DNA of 15,135 nt. Source: VFKE01 sp031400955. Its GTDB lineage: Bacteria; Verrucomicrobiota; Verrucomicrobiia; Verrucomicrobiales; Verrucomicrobiaceae. The stretch covers positions 1 through 15,135 of the forward strand of contig JANNQW010000260.1 of assembly GCA_031400955.1 (NCBI GenBank). Reading direction: 5' to 3'. Positions within the stretch are counted from its first letter, which is position 1; each line of letters starts with the position of its first letter. The notes beneath the pieces are model-generated. The model was given only the letters and a program-made list of their open reading frames with translations, was not told the DNA's origin and made no database searches. Position numbers and translations under genes: made by a program. Positions 1 to 7,078 of this stretch are shown here, one piece after another.

Positions 1-693
1 CGCGACCACCTGCCAGCGGCGGTCGCCGTCTTCGATCACGCCTTTGGGCCGGTTCACGTTCGAGGTGGCAATGGCGCTGCGCACATCCTCCATCGTGAGA
101 TTGGCGCGCGTCAGGGCCGGCATGTCCATCGTCGCCCGCACCGCAGGCAGCGAACTGCCGCCCACGCTCACGTTGCCGACGCCATCGACCTGCGAAATTT
201 TTTGCGCGAGCACAGTCGAAGCCACGTCATACATCTGTCCCGGCGTCATGACTTCCGAAGTCAGCGCCATGATCAAGATCGGCGAATCCGCCGAGTTTGA
301 CTTGCGGTAGCTGGGATTGCTTGGCATTCCGCTGGGCAGCAGGCTGCCGGCTGCATTGATGGCCGCTTGCACCTCGCGCGCTGCGGCGTCCACCGACCGG
401 CTCATTTCAAACTGCAGACTGATGCGCGTGCTTCCCATGGAAGAGCTCGATGTCATCTCAGTCAGTCCCGCGATGCGTCCCAGAGAGCGTTCCAAAGGCG
501 TAGCCACCGTGGCCGCCATCGTCTCCGGACTCGCTCCCGGCAGCGAGGCGGACACCGAGATCGAGGGATAATCCACCTTCGGCAACGGCGCGACCGGAAG
601 ATAAAAATAGGCCAGACCACCGGACAGCGCGATGGCAAGGGTGGCGAGCGTCGTCGCCACAGGCCGGTCGATGAAGGTGTCAGTGAAGCTCAT
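1..693 (-). CDS. RND (HAE1/MdtC-type) efflux permease, N-terminal part
   Basis: This is the first 231 codons of an inner-membrane resistance-nodulation-division permease, which exports drugs or other small molecules using the proton gradient with an adaptor and an outer-membrane channel. The reading frame is open from ATG (691-693) to the left edge. The start MSFTDTFIDRPVATTL is the typical family N-terminus, followed by the first membrane helix (about residues 12-31), then the periplasmic porter region with the family-like segments PLPKVDYPSISVSASLPGAS and ATPLERSLGRIAG. The family is normally about 1,000-1,050 residues, so roughly three quarters lies outside. No strong Shine-Dalgarno site precedes the ATG. 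The MdtB/MdtC-like subclass is judged from overall appearance; the substrate cannot be told. A second RND fragment on the same strand lies at 14605-15135. Confidence 0.93.
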   Translation of the reverse strand, partial: MSFTDTFIDRPVATTLATLAIALSGGLAYFYLPVAPLPKVDYPSISVSASLPGASPETMAATVATPLERSLGRIAGLTEMTSSSSMGSTRISLQFEMSRSVDAAAREVQAAINAAGSLLPSGMPSNPSYRKSNSADSPILIMALTSEVMTPGQMYDVASTVLAQKISQVDGVGNVSVGGSSLPAVRATMDMPALTRANLTMEDVRSAIATSNVNRPKGVIEDGDRRWQVVA

Positions 694-932
694 GCCTGAT
701 TACTACAACAGGCGTTTTTGTTCGCCACCGAGGATTCTCGCGCCCAACACACGGCTGTCCAAAAAATCTTGGCACTGCGGACAGGAGAGGTATGTTCAGC
801 GCGTTGAAACTGTGCCATGAAACCCGGCACCACCCATAGCCACCGCGACAAATCAGGCGCGAAACATGCCATGGTCGGGCGCATTCATCCTTCCTCCTTC
901 ATAATTCATCCTTTAACCGCCCCTCTCTCCCC
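694..932. other. Non-coding stretch upstream of the RND gene, with orphan coding-like tail
   Basis: No complete gene is visible. On the minus strand, 703-795 is open after a stop at 796-798 and reads as a 30-residue tail containing SCPQCQDFLDSRVLGARI, ending in two stops just before the RND start. It has no ATG and could be the end of a broken gene or chance. An inverted repeat CTGTCC (755-760) / GGACAG (779-784) lies in the probable promoter region of the RND gene and might be an operator, but 6-bp arms are weak evidence. At about 890-915 there is pyrimidine-rich low-complexity sequence with repeated TTCATCC-like units, leading into repeat copy 1. Confidence 0.4.
755..784. promoter_or_regulatory. 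Inverted repeat upstream of the RND gene, possible operator
   Basis: CTGTCC and GGACAG form 6-bp inverted arms separated by 18 bases, about 60-90 bases before the RND start codon. The position would suit a regulator binding site. The arms are short and no regulator gene adjoins, so this is only a candidate. Confidence 0.2.
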
Positions 933-1012
933 CATACCCCCTCCCACCCCGTCTCCGATGCACGTCCTGGGCCACTCCGGCCCGGCACCTGCGAAAGCAA
1001 AATCCTATCAGC
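933..1012 (+). repeat. Interspersed 80-84 bp repeat, copy 1
   Basis: It aligns without gaps to the consensus set by copies 3, 4 and 6, with three differences over 80 bases. It begins CATACCCCCTCCCACCCCGT, carries the CTGGGCC-ACTCC-GGCCCGG stem-loop and GCGAAAGC, and ends CCTATCAGC, the same end variant as copy 3. It stops 3 bases before the ATG of the PhoD-like gene, so any promoter or leader of that gene must lie in or before the repeat. On its left is low-complexity pyrimidine-rich sequence. Confidence 0.93.
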
Positions 1013-1015
1013 AAA

Positions 1016-2506
1016 ATGAACCGACGAAAATATCTGAAGACCAGCGCGCTGGCCGGTGCGGCAATCGCCTGCGGCCTCAAGCCTGAACGCAGTTTAGGAT
1101 ATAATGGCCCGACAAACGGGGGTCTGGATTCGGCGCTGGAGATTTTTAATCTGTGGGAGGAGAAGCCGGCATCGCTCCAGAAGCTCTATAGTGCGGTTTA
1201 CAAGGTCCTTGCCACTCACCCTAATACGAGTTTTGCGGCGGTGGCGGAGGATCCGACGGTGCAGGAGCTTTGCAAGGAGCAGGCGATTACGCATTTTGGA
1301 GGGCCGATGCTCGGTTGCCTTGCTCCCGATGGAGCGAAGGTATGGTTGCGGACGACGCGTCCGGCAAAAGTGGAGGTCAAGGCGACGGTCAACGGGGAGG
1401 AAAAGAGCTTTGGGCCTGTGGAAAGCACGCTGGAGTCGGACCTCACGGCCATCGTATCTGTCAGTGGACTCAGGCCCGGGAGTGTCACCCCTTACCGCGT
1501 GCTCATTGATGGCAAGGAGATTGTCATACCCAAGACGGCAGCGATTACCACTCCCAGCGATGACCCATCGCAGAAGACCTGTATTACTTTCGGCACCTGC
1601 CAGCACCGTTGGGGCATCGCTCATCGGGAAAACACCAGCGAGATTTTGCGGCGTAAACCCGCGGCCATGCTGATGTATGGAGATATTGCAGTTCAGGACC
1701 GCAGTAACATTCTGGGAATGCACCGCGCCGACTATGCGCTGCGGGACTTCCAACCGATGTGGCAGAGCCTGGTGTGTTCAACCCCAGTATACACGTCATG
1801 GGATGACCATGACTACTTTGACAATGACCAGTGGGGGATACCGAAGAATCACACTGACGAGGACAGGAGGGGGGTGCGCAAGGTTTGGACGCAAGCATGG
1901 AACAATCCGTATTACGGACTTGGGGAGGAGGGAGGGGGGATTTTCCATCACAGCCGCATCGGCCCGTGTGACATCATCATGACCGACAATCGCTACTTCC
2001 GCACCAAGGAGGGCAAACACTGCTTTCTGGGGCCTGAGCAAATGGCGTGGCTTAAAAAGACCCTGTTGGCATGCAAGGGGCCATTCATCATCATTTCCTG
2101 CGGCACGATGTGGAGTGACTATGTCTCCGGGGGCAAGGACTCTTGGGGCGCATACGACCCCGAGGGCCGGGAGGAGATTTTCAAGCTCATAGAGGAGCAC
2201 AAGATCCCGGGCGTGCTGCTTATTTCCGGTGACCGCCACGGCGCACGCGGATTCCGAATCCCGCGGCCGTCGGGCTTTGAGTTCTATGAGTTCGAGCCTG
2301 CCTGCCTAGGTGGCCGAACGGGGCCCCCGGTAACCAATCCCAAATGGGACACGCAACTCTACGGATTCGCCGGCAAATTTGCTTTTGGTGAATTCAGCTT
2401 TGATGTTTCCCAAGCGGATCCAACGGTGACTTGCCGGTTGGTGGAAGCGACGGGCCAGGCGCTGTATGAGTTGACGCTCAAGCGCAGTCAGCTTACCCCG
2501 GCTTGA
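1016..2506 (+). CDS. PhoD-like phosphoesterase (alkaline phosphatase D family)
   Basis: This 496-residue protein is probably an exported metal-dependent phosphodiesterase or phosphatase. The N-terminus MNRRKYLKTSALAGAA looks like a Tat signal, although the gap after it is poorly hydrophobic. Residues about 95-180 resemble the PhoD N-terminal beta-sandwich domain. The metallophosphatase region follows with GTCQ (193-196), YGD (221-223), WDDHDY (262-267), TDNRYF and SGDRHG (404-409), which supply the aspartate and histidine metal ligands expected in PhoD. The length suits the family. The ATG lies 3 bases after repeat copy 1 and has no Shine-Dalgarno site, so its native upstream region has probably been replaced. 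No phosphate-regulation signal is visible. The exact substrate is unknown. Confidence 0.88.
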   Translation: MNRRKYLKTSALAGAAIACGLKPERSLGYNGPTNGGLDSALEIFNLWEEKPASLQKLYSAVYKVLATHPNTSFAAVAEDPTVQELCKEQAITHFGGPMLGCLAPDGAKVWLRTTRPAKVEVKATVNGEEKSFGPVESTLESDLTAIVSVSGLRPGSVTPYRVLIDGKEIVIPKTAAITTPSDDPSQKTCITFGTCQHRWGIAHRENTSEILRRKPAAMLMYGDIAVQDRSNILGMHRADYALRDFQPMWQSLVCSTPVYTSWDDHDYFDNDQWGIPKNHTDEDRRGVRKVWTQAWNNPYYGLGEEGGGIFHHSRIGPCDIIMTDNRYFRTKEGKHCFLGPEQMAWLKKTLLACKGPFIIISCGTMWSDYVSGGKDSWGAYDPEGREEIFKLIEEHKIPGVLLISGDRHGARGFRIPRPSGFEFYEFEPACLGGRTGPPVTNPKWDTQLYGFAGKFAFGEFSFDVSQADPTVTCRLVEATGQALYELTLKRSQLTPA

Positions 2507-2630
2507 GGGACGAGCCGAAGGTGCTGGCGAATGCGGACATGGGAGGCATGAACGGAGGAGAAAACCGAAGCCCGATTCGAGTGATAGGAGTGATGGGGCG
2601 GATGGGTCTGAGTTCTGTAGGTTGCGTAAT

Positions 2631-2708
2631 CATACCCCCTCACACCCAGGCTCCGATGCACGTCCGGGGTGGGTGCGGCGCTGGGGGAGCGGAAGCAAAT
2701 GCCTAGCA
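2631..2708 (+). repeat. Interspersed repeat, copy 2 (diverged)
   Basis: It aligns without gaps to the consensus, with 21 differences in 80 positions (about 74% identity). The first ten bases, CTCCGATGC, CGTCC, AAGCAAAT and CCTAGCA are kept. The central GC stem is lost, while GCGAAAGC has become GCGGAAGC, still a GNRA-type loop. It lies between the PhoD-like gene and the amine oxidase. A further 11-base match to the repeat's end, AATTCCTAGCA, occurs at 2740-2750. The rest of the gap from 2507 shows no gene. Confidence 0.85.
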
Positions 2709-2748
2709 TTTCCTTTTTGAGCTTGTCATCGGAGCCGTGAATTCCTAG

Positions 2749-2760
2749 CATGCGCGCATG
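2749..2760. repeat. 12-bp perfect palindrome over the amine oxidase start
   Basis: CATGCGCGCATG is perfectly self-complementary, and its last three bases are the first ATG of the amine oxidase. It could be a protein-binding site or affect initiation, but a 12-mer in GC-rich sequence may be chance. Confidence 0.4.
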
Positions 2761-4278
2761 ATGCACGGACGCACGCCTTTGTTTCGCCAAGTGATGAGAA
2801 CTCTGCTGGAAAGCCCGCCTGAGACGCAGGGTAGGCGGCAGTTCATGAAACGGGCCGCGATGGCCGGTGCCTCTCTGGCCCTCCCGTCCTGCACGACGCC
2901 GTCGTTGAGCAAAAAAGTGCCTGTAGCCATCGTGGGAGCGGGCATCGCCGGATTGACGACGGCGTGGCGGCTGGTGAAGCAGGGCTACGAAGTGCATCTC
3001 TATGAAGGCAGTGAGCGCGTTGGCGGGCGCATGTTCACCAAGCGGAATTTCAACGACGACGGCATGTTTGTGGAGCTGGGGGCCGAGCTGGTGGACACCA
3101 ATCACACCCACATCATCGCACTGGCCAATGAACTCGGCGTGCCGATGCAAAATCTGCGCCGGGGCGAGAAAGGACTCGATTTCATCTGGCTGGAGGATCG
3201 TCTGCGCACCGATCACGACGTGGCCGCCGCTTTCCGTCCGCTGGGTGCCAAGCTCGCGGCCGATGCCGACGGCATCTATGATGCGGAAGGCAACTTCACG
3301 GACAAGGCGCGCACTTTGGACCGCATCTCGCTCGCCACGTATCTGAGGGATCGCGGACGCGGAATCGAGCCCTGGGTGATCCAACTGCTCATCGCCGCGT
3401 ATGAGCCAGAACTCGGTGCCACCGCCCGGAAACAGTCCTGCCTGAACTTGATCGACTTCATCAATCCAGACGTCTCCAAGGGCTTCGAGATCTTTGGCGA
3501 CAGCGATGAAGCCTGGCGCATTCAAGGCGGCAATGAAACGCTGCCTGCAACGCTGATCGAGCGCCTGCGCGGGAAGGTGAACTTGAATCTCGGTCACCGG
3601 CTGACGGGCATTTCGGATCGTGACGGCCGGACGACACTGAAGTTCAGCTCCAAAAAGGGCACTGAGTCGGTGAGCTACGAGCGCGTCGTGCTGGCCGTGC
3701 CCTTCACCGTTCTGCGCGGTGTGAGCGGTGTGTATGACCTGCCGCTCAGCGCTGCCAAGAAGCGCTGCATTCGTGAGATGGGCTATGGCAGCAATGTGAA
3801 GGTCTTCCGCAGCTTCACCAGTCGCCTCTGGCGCACGCCGGTGGAAGGGCGCTCGTTCATTGGCAATGGCAGCGTGTTCGCCGAAGAGCCCACCTTCCAG
3901 AATGTGTGGGAGACCAGCCGCGGCCAGGAAGGCCGGCGCGGCATCATCACCAACCTCCTCGGCGGCAGACGCGGGGAAGAATATTCCGACGCCATGATGC
4001 ATGGCTACCTGGACGAGCTCAACGCCGTGTTCCCCGGCATCAAGGCAGCCTTTGACGGCAAAGCAGCCGCGATGAACTGGCCGAAGATGCCCTTTAACAA
4101 AGGCAGCTACAGTTGTCCATTCGTCGGCCAGTACACCTGGATGTATGAAGAGTCGCCAAAGCCCGCGCTGGATGGACGTCTCATCTTCGCCGGAGAGCAC
4201 ACCAGCACCGTCTCCCCAGGATTCATGAACGGCGGTGTCGAGTCGGGCGAGCGTGCCTCACTTGAGGTGATGGCCTGA
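2758..4278 (+). CDS. Tat-exported flavin monoamine oxidase-family protein
   Basis: This 506-residue FAD-dependent amine oxidase-type enzyme would oxidise amines or amino acids with release of ammonia and hydrogen peroxide. The N-terminus carries a Tat motif (GRRQFMKR, residues 25-32), then a short hydrophobic stretch ending LPSC with Cys45, which could be a lipobox, so the protein may be a periplasmic lipoprotein. The dinucleotide-binding GAGIAG is at 60-65, followed by the acidic strand end (HLYEGSERVGGRM). Near the C-terminus, DGRLIFAGEHTSTVSPGFMNGG is the second FAD-binding motif of the family. The ATG at 2758 was chosen as the longest reading; a later start would remove only residues before the twin arginines. 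The gene stands alone on this strand, and its substrate is not evident. Confidence 0.88.
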   Translation: MMHGRTPLFRQVMRTLLESPPETQGRRQFMKRAAMAGASLALPSCTTPSLSKKVPVAIVGAGIAGLTTAWRLVKQGYEVHLYEGSERVGGRMFTKRNFNDDGMFVELGAELVDTNHTHIIALANELGVPMQNLRRGEKGLDFIWLEDRLRTDHDVAAAFRPLGAKLAADADGIYDAEGNFTDKARTLDRISLATYLRDRGRGIEPWVIQLLIAAYEPELGATARKQSCLNLIDFINPDVSKGFEIFGDSDEAWRIQGGNETLPATLIERLRGKVNLNLGHRLTGISDRDGRTTLKFSSKKGTESVSYERVVLAVPFTVLRGVSGVYDLPLSAAKKRCIREMGYGSNVKVFRSFTSRLWRTPVEGRSFIGNGSVFAEEPTFQNVWETSRGQEGRRGIITNLLGGRRGEEYSDAMMHGYLDELNAVFPGIKAAFDGKAAAMNWPKMPFNKGSYSCPFVGQYTWMYEESPKPALDGRLIFAGEHTSTVSPGFMNGGVESGERASLEVMA

Positions 4279-4308
4279 GGCGGTTCTCGCTCCACTGCGT
4301 GAGGGCCT

Positions 4309-4392
4309 TCACCTGCCCCGCCTGCGCGCAGGTGCTTTGCGCAGGTGCGCATTGAGCACCGACATCCGCCCCACCAGCAGCAGCACGATCAT
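4309..4392 (-). pseudogene. Possible C-terminal remnant of a membrane protein
   Basis: On the minus strand a 27-residue frame begins with the ATG formed by the left end of repeat copy 3 and reads MIVLLLVGRMSVLNAHLR followed by a basic tail. A hydrophobic segment ending in positive charges is typical of the last helix of a membrane protein. The repeat may have cut off the rest of the gene; the repeat's own minus-strand sequence just before this ATG is GGAGGGGGT, which resembles a ribosome binding site. The parent family is not recognised, and chance remains possible. Confidence 0.3.
4310..4347. terminator. GC-rich inverted repeats between convergent genes
   Basis: CACCTGC (4310-4316) can pair with GCAGGTG at 4328-4334 or 4341-4347, and CCTGCGCGCAGG (4321-4332) is itself a palindrome. 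The site lies between the ends of the amine oxidase and arsJ, where a bidirectional terminator would be useful. There is no T-tract, so the call is tentative. Confidence 0.3.
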
Positions 4393-4469
4393 ACCCCCTC
4401 CCACCCCGTCTCCGATGCGCGTCCTGGGCCACTCCGGCCCGGCACCTGCGAAAGCAAATTCCTATCAGC
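4390..4469 (+). repeat. Interspersed repeat, copy 3
   Basis: It is identical to the consensus over 80 bases except for one change, CCTATCAGC in place of CCTAGCAGC, shared with copy 1. The TCA at 4465-4467 is, on the minus strand, the stop codon of arsJ, so the repeat overlaps the end of that gene. The left end abuts a possible coding remnant at 4309-4392. Confidence 0.96.
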
Positions 4470-5673
4470 CGCGCCGTGGCAGCGCGAATGAAATGCCGAA
4501 AGTGAGCGCCAGCATGAGGGCGGATGCGGCGAGACATGCGATCAACCCACCGGTGCTTCCGTGGCGGATGCCGATCTGATAGAGCCAGCCGGACAAGATG
4601 GTTCCCGCAAGCCGGCCGCAGGCGTTCGCCATGTAATAGATGCCGACGTTGAGCGCCACCTTGTCTCTGTCCGTATAGGCGAGGATGAGGTAGGAATGCA
4701 CTGCGGAGTTGAGTGCGAAGACGATGCCGAACATGATCAAACCGGCGACGACCACCGGGGCCGGGTTTGCGTTTCCGTATAGTGCCGCGGCGATGCCTGC
4801 TGGAATGAGTGCGAGGAAAAACGCGAGCTTGGTGGCGGTGGAGCCGGTGGGATCCGACTTGCCGCGCAAGATCACCGGCGCGGCGGCTTGCACCGCGCCA
4901 TAGCCGATCACCCACAGCGCCATGAAACCTCCCGCCTGCCAGTATTTCCAGCCGAGCACGGAGGAGAGAAACACCGGCAGTGCAACGACAAACCACACAT
5001 CGCGCGCGCCGAACAGGAACATGCGCGCGACTGATAGAATGTTCACCGGGCGGTTGCGCGAGATGAGATGTTTGAATTGGGTTTTCCGGTTCGCCTCGCC
5101 CAATCCACCGCGCAGGAAGATTGCCGCGACCAATAATGCCAGGCCGACGATCGCGGCAATGGTCCAGATGGAAGCCTGGAAACCGATCAGGGAAAGCAGC
5201 AGGCTGCCGAGGAAAAACCCGACGCCTTTGAGCGCGTTCTTGCTGCCGGTAAGCCACGCAACCCAGCGGTAGAGGCGGCCCTCGCCTTCGCCCGCGATGA
5301 GCTTCACCGCGCTCTTGCTGCTCATTTTCGTGAGGTCCTTGGCAATTCCGGAGAGTGCCTGCGACACCATCACATAAGCCACCGTCAGCAATCCGGGAGG
5401 CATCAGCGCCAGCATGGACAAGGCGACCAACTGGGTGCCAAGGCCCATAAACAAAGTGCTTTTCAAACCAAAGCGCGAGGCGAGATAGCCGCCACAGAGA
5501 TTGGTGATCACTCCGAAAAGTTCATATAACACAAACAGTGATGCGACCTGAAAGGCGCTGTAACCGAGTTGATAAAAGTAAAACAGCACCAGCATCCGGA
5601 CCGCGCCATCCGCTAGCGTGTCCGCCCAGTAGGCGAGCGTGACAAGCGCGTAGTTGCGAGTGGCCGGATTCAT
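4465..5673 (-). CDS. arsJ: ArsJ, 1-arseno-3-phosphoglycerate efflux MFS transporter
   Basis: This is a 402-residue inner-membrane transporter of the major facilitator superfamily with about 12 hydrophobic segments. ArsJ exports the unstable compound 1-arseno-3-phosphoglycerate made by the linked GAPDH, which falls apart outside to arsenate. The opening NYALVTLAYWADTLADGAVR, the motif FVLYELFGVITNLCGGYLA and the late segment GIYYMANACGRLAGTILSG match what I know of ArsJ. The ATG at 5671-5673 was chosen because MNPATRNY is the family-like start and because it overlaps the GAPDH stop as ATGA, implying translational coupling. The stop codon comes from repeat copy 3, so the native last residues may have been changed, though the final helix seems complete. 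The assignment rests on both sequence and operon context. Confidence 0.9.
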   Translation of the reverse strand: MNPATRNYALVTLAYWADTLADGAVRMLVLFYFYQLGYSAFQVASLFVLYELFGVITNLCGGYLASRFGLKSTLFMGLGTQLVALSMLALMPPGLLTVAYVMVSQALSGIAKDLTKMSSKSAVKLIAGEGEGRLYRWVAWLTGSKNALKGVGFFLGSLLLSLIGFQASIWTIAAIVGLALLVAAIFLRGGLGEANRKTQFKHLISRNRPVNILSVARMFLFGARDVWFVVALPVFLSSVLGWKYWQAGGFMALWVIGYGAVQAAAPVILRGKSDPTGSTATKLAFFLALIPAGIAAALYGNANPAPVVVAGLIMFGIVFALNSAVHSYLILAYTDRDKVALNVGIYYMANACGRLAGTILSGWLYQIGIRHGSTGGLIACLAASALMLALTFGISFALPRRG

Positions 5674-6677
5674 AACAATGCGGCGACTTTCCGCGCGAGT
5701 TCCGCATAGCGGCTGGCGTAGCCCCACTCGTTGTCATACCAGGCGAGGATCTTCACCTGCGTCCCGTTGGTCACCATGGTCGAGGGTGCGTCGATGATCG
5801 AGGAACGCGGGTCGTCCCTGTAATCGACGGAAACCAGAGGGCGTGTTTCGTAACCGAGAATTCCCTTGAGAGGGCCATCGGCGGCGGCCTTGAGCAGGGC
5901 ATTCACCTCATCCACCGAGGTTTCGCGGGCAAGCTCGAAGACGCAGTCGGTGAGCGACGCGTTGAGCAGCGGCACGCGCACCGCCACGCCGTCGAGTTTG
6001 CCTAACAGTTCCGGAAATATTATCCCGATGGCCGTGGCCGATCCGGTGGAGGTGGGAATGAGCGAGAGGCTGGAGGCGCGGGCGCGGCGCAGATCCTTGT
6101 GCGGCGTGTCGAGGATCGACTGGGTGTTGGTCATGTCATGAATCGTGGTGATCATGCCATGCCGGATGCCGATGCTCTCGTGAATGACTTTCACCACCGG
6201 AGCCAGACAGTTGGTGGTGCAGGATGCGGCAGTTAGAAGATGATGTTCGCCGGGTTGATACAAATGATCGTTGACGCCCATGACGATGTTGAGCGCGCCG
6301 GATTTCACTGGGGCGGCGACAATGACTTTTTTTACGCCGGCTTTGAAATAGGCGTCGAGTTGCTCCGGCGTGCGGAATTTCCCGCTGGCCTCAAGCACGA
6401 TGTCCACGCCCATGTCGCCCCATGGGACTTTGGAGAAATCCTTCTCGCTGCTGTGGCCGAGAATTTGTCCGTCGATGATTACTTTGTCCGACTCGCCGCG
6501 GATATCGCGTTTCCAACGGCCATGGATCGAGTCGAACTCGATCAAGTGCGCGGAGACGATGCCGTCGCCGCCGGTTTCGTTGAGATGGACGAATTCGATT
6601 TCCGGGAAATCCCATGCAGCGCGCAGTGCGAGTCTGCCCATGCGTCCGAAGCCATTGATGCCGATGCGTATTTTCAT
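5670..6677 (-). CDS. Glyceraldehyde-3-phosphate dehydrogenase of the arsenate operon
   Basis: This 335-residue type I GAPDH lies between arsR and arsJ. In such operons the enzyme is thought to use arsenate in place of phosphate, giving 1-arseno-3-phosphoglycerate for ArsJ to export, rather than serving glycolysis. The NAD-binding GINGFGRMGR is at residues 7-16, the catalytic SCTTNC motif has Cys153, His180 is the likely base, and WYDNEWGY near the end is the usual signature. The start MKIRIGINGF at 6675-6677 fits the normal N-terminus; the frame stays open upstream but that sequence overlaps arsR. The gap to the arsR stop is 13 bases and the stop overlaps the arsJ ATG. No Shine-Dalgarno site is seen. 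Confidence 0.94.
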   Translation of the reverse strand: MKIRIGINGFGRMGRLALRAAWDFPEIEFVHLNETGGDGIVSAHLIEFDSIHGRWKRDIRGESDKVIIDGQILGHSSEKDFSKVPWGDMGVDIVLEASGKFRTPEQLDAYFKAGVKKVIVAAPVKSGALNIVMGVNDHLYQPGEHHLLTAASCTTNCLAPVVKVIHESIGIRHGMITTIHDMTNTQSILDTPHKDLRRARASSLSLIPTSTGSATAIGIIFPELLGKLDGVAVRVPLLNASLTDCVFELARETSVDEVNALLKAAADGPLKGILGYETRPLVSVDYRDDPRSSIIDAPSTMVTNGTQVKILAWYDNEWGYASRYAELARKVAALL

Positions 6678-6690
6678 GTGAGGAAAAATT

Positions 6691-7077
6691 TCAGGAGGGT
6701 CCCGGAGTTTTGCGGCGGAAGACCAGCCGCCTTGGCGCGGGGCAGCAGCTCGTTTCGCGCACCGAGAGGCGGCGTGTAGCCTTCGCCGCATCCGTTTCCA
6801 ACTGCCCTGCGGCGGGGAAGGGGAATGATTTTCCGATATCGCGCAGAAGCTTGCGGTAACGCGGCAGGACACGGAAATAAGTCCACTTGCCGCATGTCTC
6901 GCTCTCCAGCATGCCGGTCCGGCGGATCACCTGCACGTGGCTGGACACCGACGACTGCGGCATGCCGAGAATATCGGCGAGTTCGCACATGCAGAGCGCC
7001 TCTTCCATGACGAGATGGAGAATCCGCCAGCGCGTGGCATCACCGAGGGCTTTGGAAAACGTGACGACGTCGGACAT
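6691..7077 (-). CDS. arsR: ArsR-family arsenic-responsive repressor
   Basis: This 128-residue winged-helix repressor heads the operon. The ArsR/SmtB fold is clear: the opening FSKALGDATRWRILHL, the recognition region MPQSSVSSHVQVIRRTGML (about 39-57) and the wing GKWTYFRV (63-70). The pair LCMCEL with Cys29 and Cys31 matches the ELCVCDL arsenite-binding site of classical ArsR. Cys62 and a C-terminal Cys111-Cys112 pair are further possible ligands. The start at 7075-7077 was chosen because it fits the family N-terminus; a longer frame exists but would translate the inverted repeat at 7079-7107, which is better read as its operator. The C-terminal tail after about residue 84 is longer and more basic than in short ArsR proteins. 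It probably represses itself, GAPDH and ArsJ. Confidence 0.93.
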   Translation of the reverse strand: MSDVVTFSKALGDATRWRILHLVMEEALCMCELADILGMPQSSVSSHVQVIRRTGMLESETCGKWTYFRVLPRYRKLLRDIGKSFPFPAAGQLETDAAKATRRLSVRETSCCPAPRRLVFRRKTPGPS

Positions 7078-7078
7078 G

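Noticed and set aside
690..884. 64-codon minus-strand frame ending on the RND start codon by ATGA
   Set aside because: Its composition does not look like a protein, and another frame over the same bases (703-795) looks more coding. Neither is convincing enough to call a gene.
933..1012. The repeat as a short conserved peptide-coding gene (PPPTPSPMRVLGHSG)
   Set aside because: The frame is open in copies 1, 3, 4 and 6, but it has no start with a ribosome site, copies 2 and 5 change it freely, and conservation is at the DNA level in all positions.
1926..1940. GGGAGGGGG run as a reverse repeat copy in the PhoD-like gene
   Set aside because: Only the purine run matches the repeat's minus strand; the rest of the repeat is absent and the bases encode glycines and glutamates in the gene.
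2488..4200. 570-residue open frame on the minus strand opposite the amine oxidase
   Set aside because: It has no recognisable motifs and is rich in His, Arg, Ala and Gln, as expected for the antisense of a GC-rich gene. The plus-strand protein has all family motifs.
4223..5257. 344-residue open frame opposite in phase to arsJ
   Set aside because: It is arginine-rich, low-complexity sequence in another frame of the same strand as arsJ; arsJ has the family motifs and the membrane pattern.
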